Shown here piece by piece: positions 62,780-64,000 of a stretch of DNA of 64,000 nt. This stretch comes from Elstera cyanobacteriorum (GTDB taxonomy: Bacteria; Pseudomonadota; Alphaproteobacteria; Elsterales; Elsteraceae): NCBI RefSeq assembly GCF_002251735.1, contig NZ_NOXS01000035.1:128814-192813 (forward strand), in the 5' to 3' direction. How positions within the stretch are numbered: position 1 is the first letter of the stretch; each line of letters opens with the position of its first letter. Below the pieces are notes generated by a model that was given only the letters and a program-made list of their open reading frames with translations, was not told the DNA's origin and made no database searches. The translations under genes were made by a program, and so were the position numbers.

Positions 62780-64000
62780 AGCTTCCTCAGTGCCCCCAGC
62801 AGCCCGCGCGTCAGCGGATCGGCCACGGCGTCCGGTTCGGCCTTCACGGCGGGCAGCAGGGCGGTCGCCAGTTCCTTCCCCAGTTCGACGCCCCATTGGT
62901 CGAAAGCATTGATGCCCCAGATCGCCGCCTCGACGAAGACGCGGTGTTCGTAGAGCGCAATCAGCCGCCCGAGGGTGAAGGGATCGAGCTTGCGGTAAGC
63001 AATCGTCACGGACGGGCGATTGCCGGGGAAGCTCTTATAGGGCGCAAGCCGCGCCACCTCCTCCGGCGGCAGCCCGGCCTTTTGTAACTGGGCCGTCGCC
63101 TCGGCCACGGTCCGGCCCTTGGCCAGCGCCTCGCTTTGCGCAAGGCAATTGGCGACCAGCAAAGCGTGATGTTCCGCAAGCTCCGGCTCGTGCCCTTCGG
63201 CGGCAATCAGGAATTCCGCCGGGATCACGTCCCGCCCCTGGTGCAGCAGTTGATAGAAGGCGTGCTGGCCGTTGGTCCCCGGCTCCCCCCACACCAATGG
63301 GCCGGTTTTCAGATCGGCGGGCAGCGGGCCGCCATCGGCGGCGACATGCTTGCCGTTCGATTCCATATCGAGTTGCTGGACATAGGCGGGCAAGCGCGCC
63401 AAGCGCTGATCGTAGGGCAGCAGCGCCCGCGCTGGGAAGCCGCAGAAATTGCGGTGCCAAACGCCAATCAGGCCGAACAGCACCGGAAGATTCTTTTCAA
63501 GCGGCGCGGTGCGGAAATGCGTATCCATCGCCCGCGCGCCCGCCAGAAATTCCTGAAACCGCTTGGCGCCGATAGCGATCATCACCGGCAGGCCGACCGC
63601 CGACCAGACCGAATAGCGCCCGCCGACCCAATCCCAGAAACCGAACGTCCGCTCTGCCGCAATCCCGAAGGCTGCGACCTTGTCGAGCGCCGTGGAAACC
63701 GCCGCGAAATGCGCCCCGACCGCCGCTTCCCCCAAGGCCGCCACCAGCCAGCGCCGGGCCGATTGGGCGTTGGTCATGGTTTCGATAGTGGTGAAGGTCT
63801 TCGACGCGACGATGAACAGGGTTCGCTTAGGGTCGAGGGTCTTCAACACATCGGTCAGATGGGCGCCATCGACGTTCGAGACGAAATGGGCGCGCGGTCC
63901 ATCGTGATAGGGCGCAAGGGCCAGCGTCACCATAACCGGGCCAAGGTCCGACCCGCCGATCCCGATGTTCACAATATCGGTGAAACGCCCGCCGTCTGCC
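62776..64000 (-). CDS. pgi: Glucose-6-phosphate isomerase, 5' part outside the window
   Basis: The visible 407 codons are the C-terminal part of a protein normally near 500-550 residues. Frame continues to the window edge ([20 protein letters not shown] region). Signatures present are [53 protein letters not shown] (core [18 protein letters not shown]) and [15 protein letters not shown], which includes the C-terminal catalytic region. It interconverts glucose-6-phosphate and fructose-6-phosphate. The gene appears intact as far as it can be seen. Confidence 0.95.
   Translation of the reverse strand, partial: ADGGRFTDIVNIGIGGSDLGPVMVTLALAPYHDGPRAHFVSNVDGAHLTDVLKTLDPKRTLFIVASKTFTTIETMTNAQSARRWLVAALGEAAVGAHFAAVSTALDKVAAFGIAAERTFGFWDWVGGRYSVWSAVGLPVMIAIGAKRFQEFLAGARAMDTHFRTAPLEKNLPVLFGLIGVWHRNFCGFPARALLPYDQRLARLPAYVQQLDMESNGKHVAADGGPLPADLKTGPLVWGEPGTNGQHAFYQLLHQGRDVIPAEFLIAAEGHEPELAEHHALLVANCLAQSEALAKGRTVAEATAQLQKAGLPPEEVARLAPYKSFPGNRPSVTIAYRKLDPFTLGRLIALYEHRVFVEAAIWGINAFDQWGVELGKELATALLPAVKAEPDAVADPLTRGLLGALRKL

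Overview
This 64 kb window is ordinary-looking chromosome from a GC-rich alphaproteobacterium, most likely of the Rhodospirillales/Azospirillum-like branch. Evidence for this is the Irr-type Fur regulator, a GapR (DUF2312) nucleoid protein, a DUF3572 gene, a SAM-II riboswitch in front of metZ, and the alphaproteobacterial order ruvCAB-ybgC-tolQRAB-pal-cpoB-tilS-ftsH-folP-glmM. The genus cannot be fixed from the sequence alone. I found no tRNA, rRNA, insertion sequence, prophage or CRISPR array. Coding density is very high, with many ATGA or TAATG stop/start overlaps, and no gene-free stretch exceeds 300 bases.

Layout. 0.1-4.1 kb (+): ABC exporter half-transporter, glycerate 2-kinase, AEC permease. 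4.1-7.1 kb: copper module, with copA-cueR (-) and copZ (+) divergent from two back-to-back CueR-type promoters. 7.1-8.2 kb (-): rubrerythrin and Irr. 8.2-11.2 kb: a plcP-agt-like phospholipid-remodelling pair (-) with a candidate Pho box, divergent from a YegS/DAG-kinase-like gene (+). 11.3-12.8 kb (+): efp and suhB. 12.9-16.3 kb (+): an OmpA-like protein and a MotA/MotB-like (ZorAB-like) motor pair. 16.3-19 kb (-): rlpA, a 40-aa membrane protein, and a GAF/HD-GYP protein. 19-29.2 kb: polyamine island of puuB (-), puuA, potFGHI, an alginate-lyase-like exported protein, aguA and aguB. 29.2-32.8 kb: gapR, two GGDEF proteins and a VOC protein. 32.9-36.8 kb (-): O-antigen-ligase-like protein and pepN. 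36.9-41.9 kb (+): DUF3572 gene and a branched-chain amino-acid/amide type ABC importer with its two permeases fused. 41.9-43.65 kb (-): rhodanese and metZ under a SAM-II riboswitch. 43.7-49 kb (-): diverged ThiD-like kinase, glmM, folP, ftsH. 49-62 kb (-): tilS, cpoB, four pal-like genes, tolB, two TolA-C-terminal-domain lipoproteins, tolA, tolR, tolQ, ybgC, ruvB, ruvA, ruvC, yebC. 62.2-62.8 kb (+): hicAB toxin-antitoxin. 62.8 kb to the end (-): pgi, cut by the window edge.

The most unusual feature is the Tol-Pal locus. Between tolA and cpoB it carries four consecutive Pal-type OmpA lipoproteins instead of one. It also carries two small lipoproteins that each reproduce the TolA C-terminal domain without its membrane anchor and stalk. 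Both ends of the trans-envelope TolA-TolB-Pal link have therefore been multiplied in place. Counting the OmpA-like gene and the MotB-like gene at 13-16 kb, the window holds six OmpA-type peptidoglycan-binding domains. Other points worth attention are the Pho-box-preceded plcP-agt pair, the paired CueR promoters, the altered motifs of the ThiD-like protein and the fused permease.
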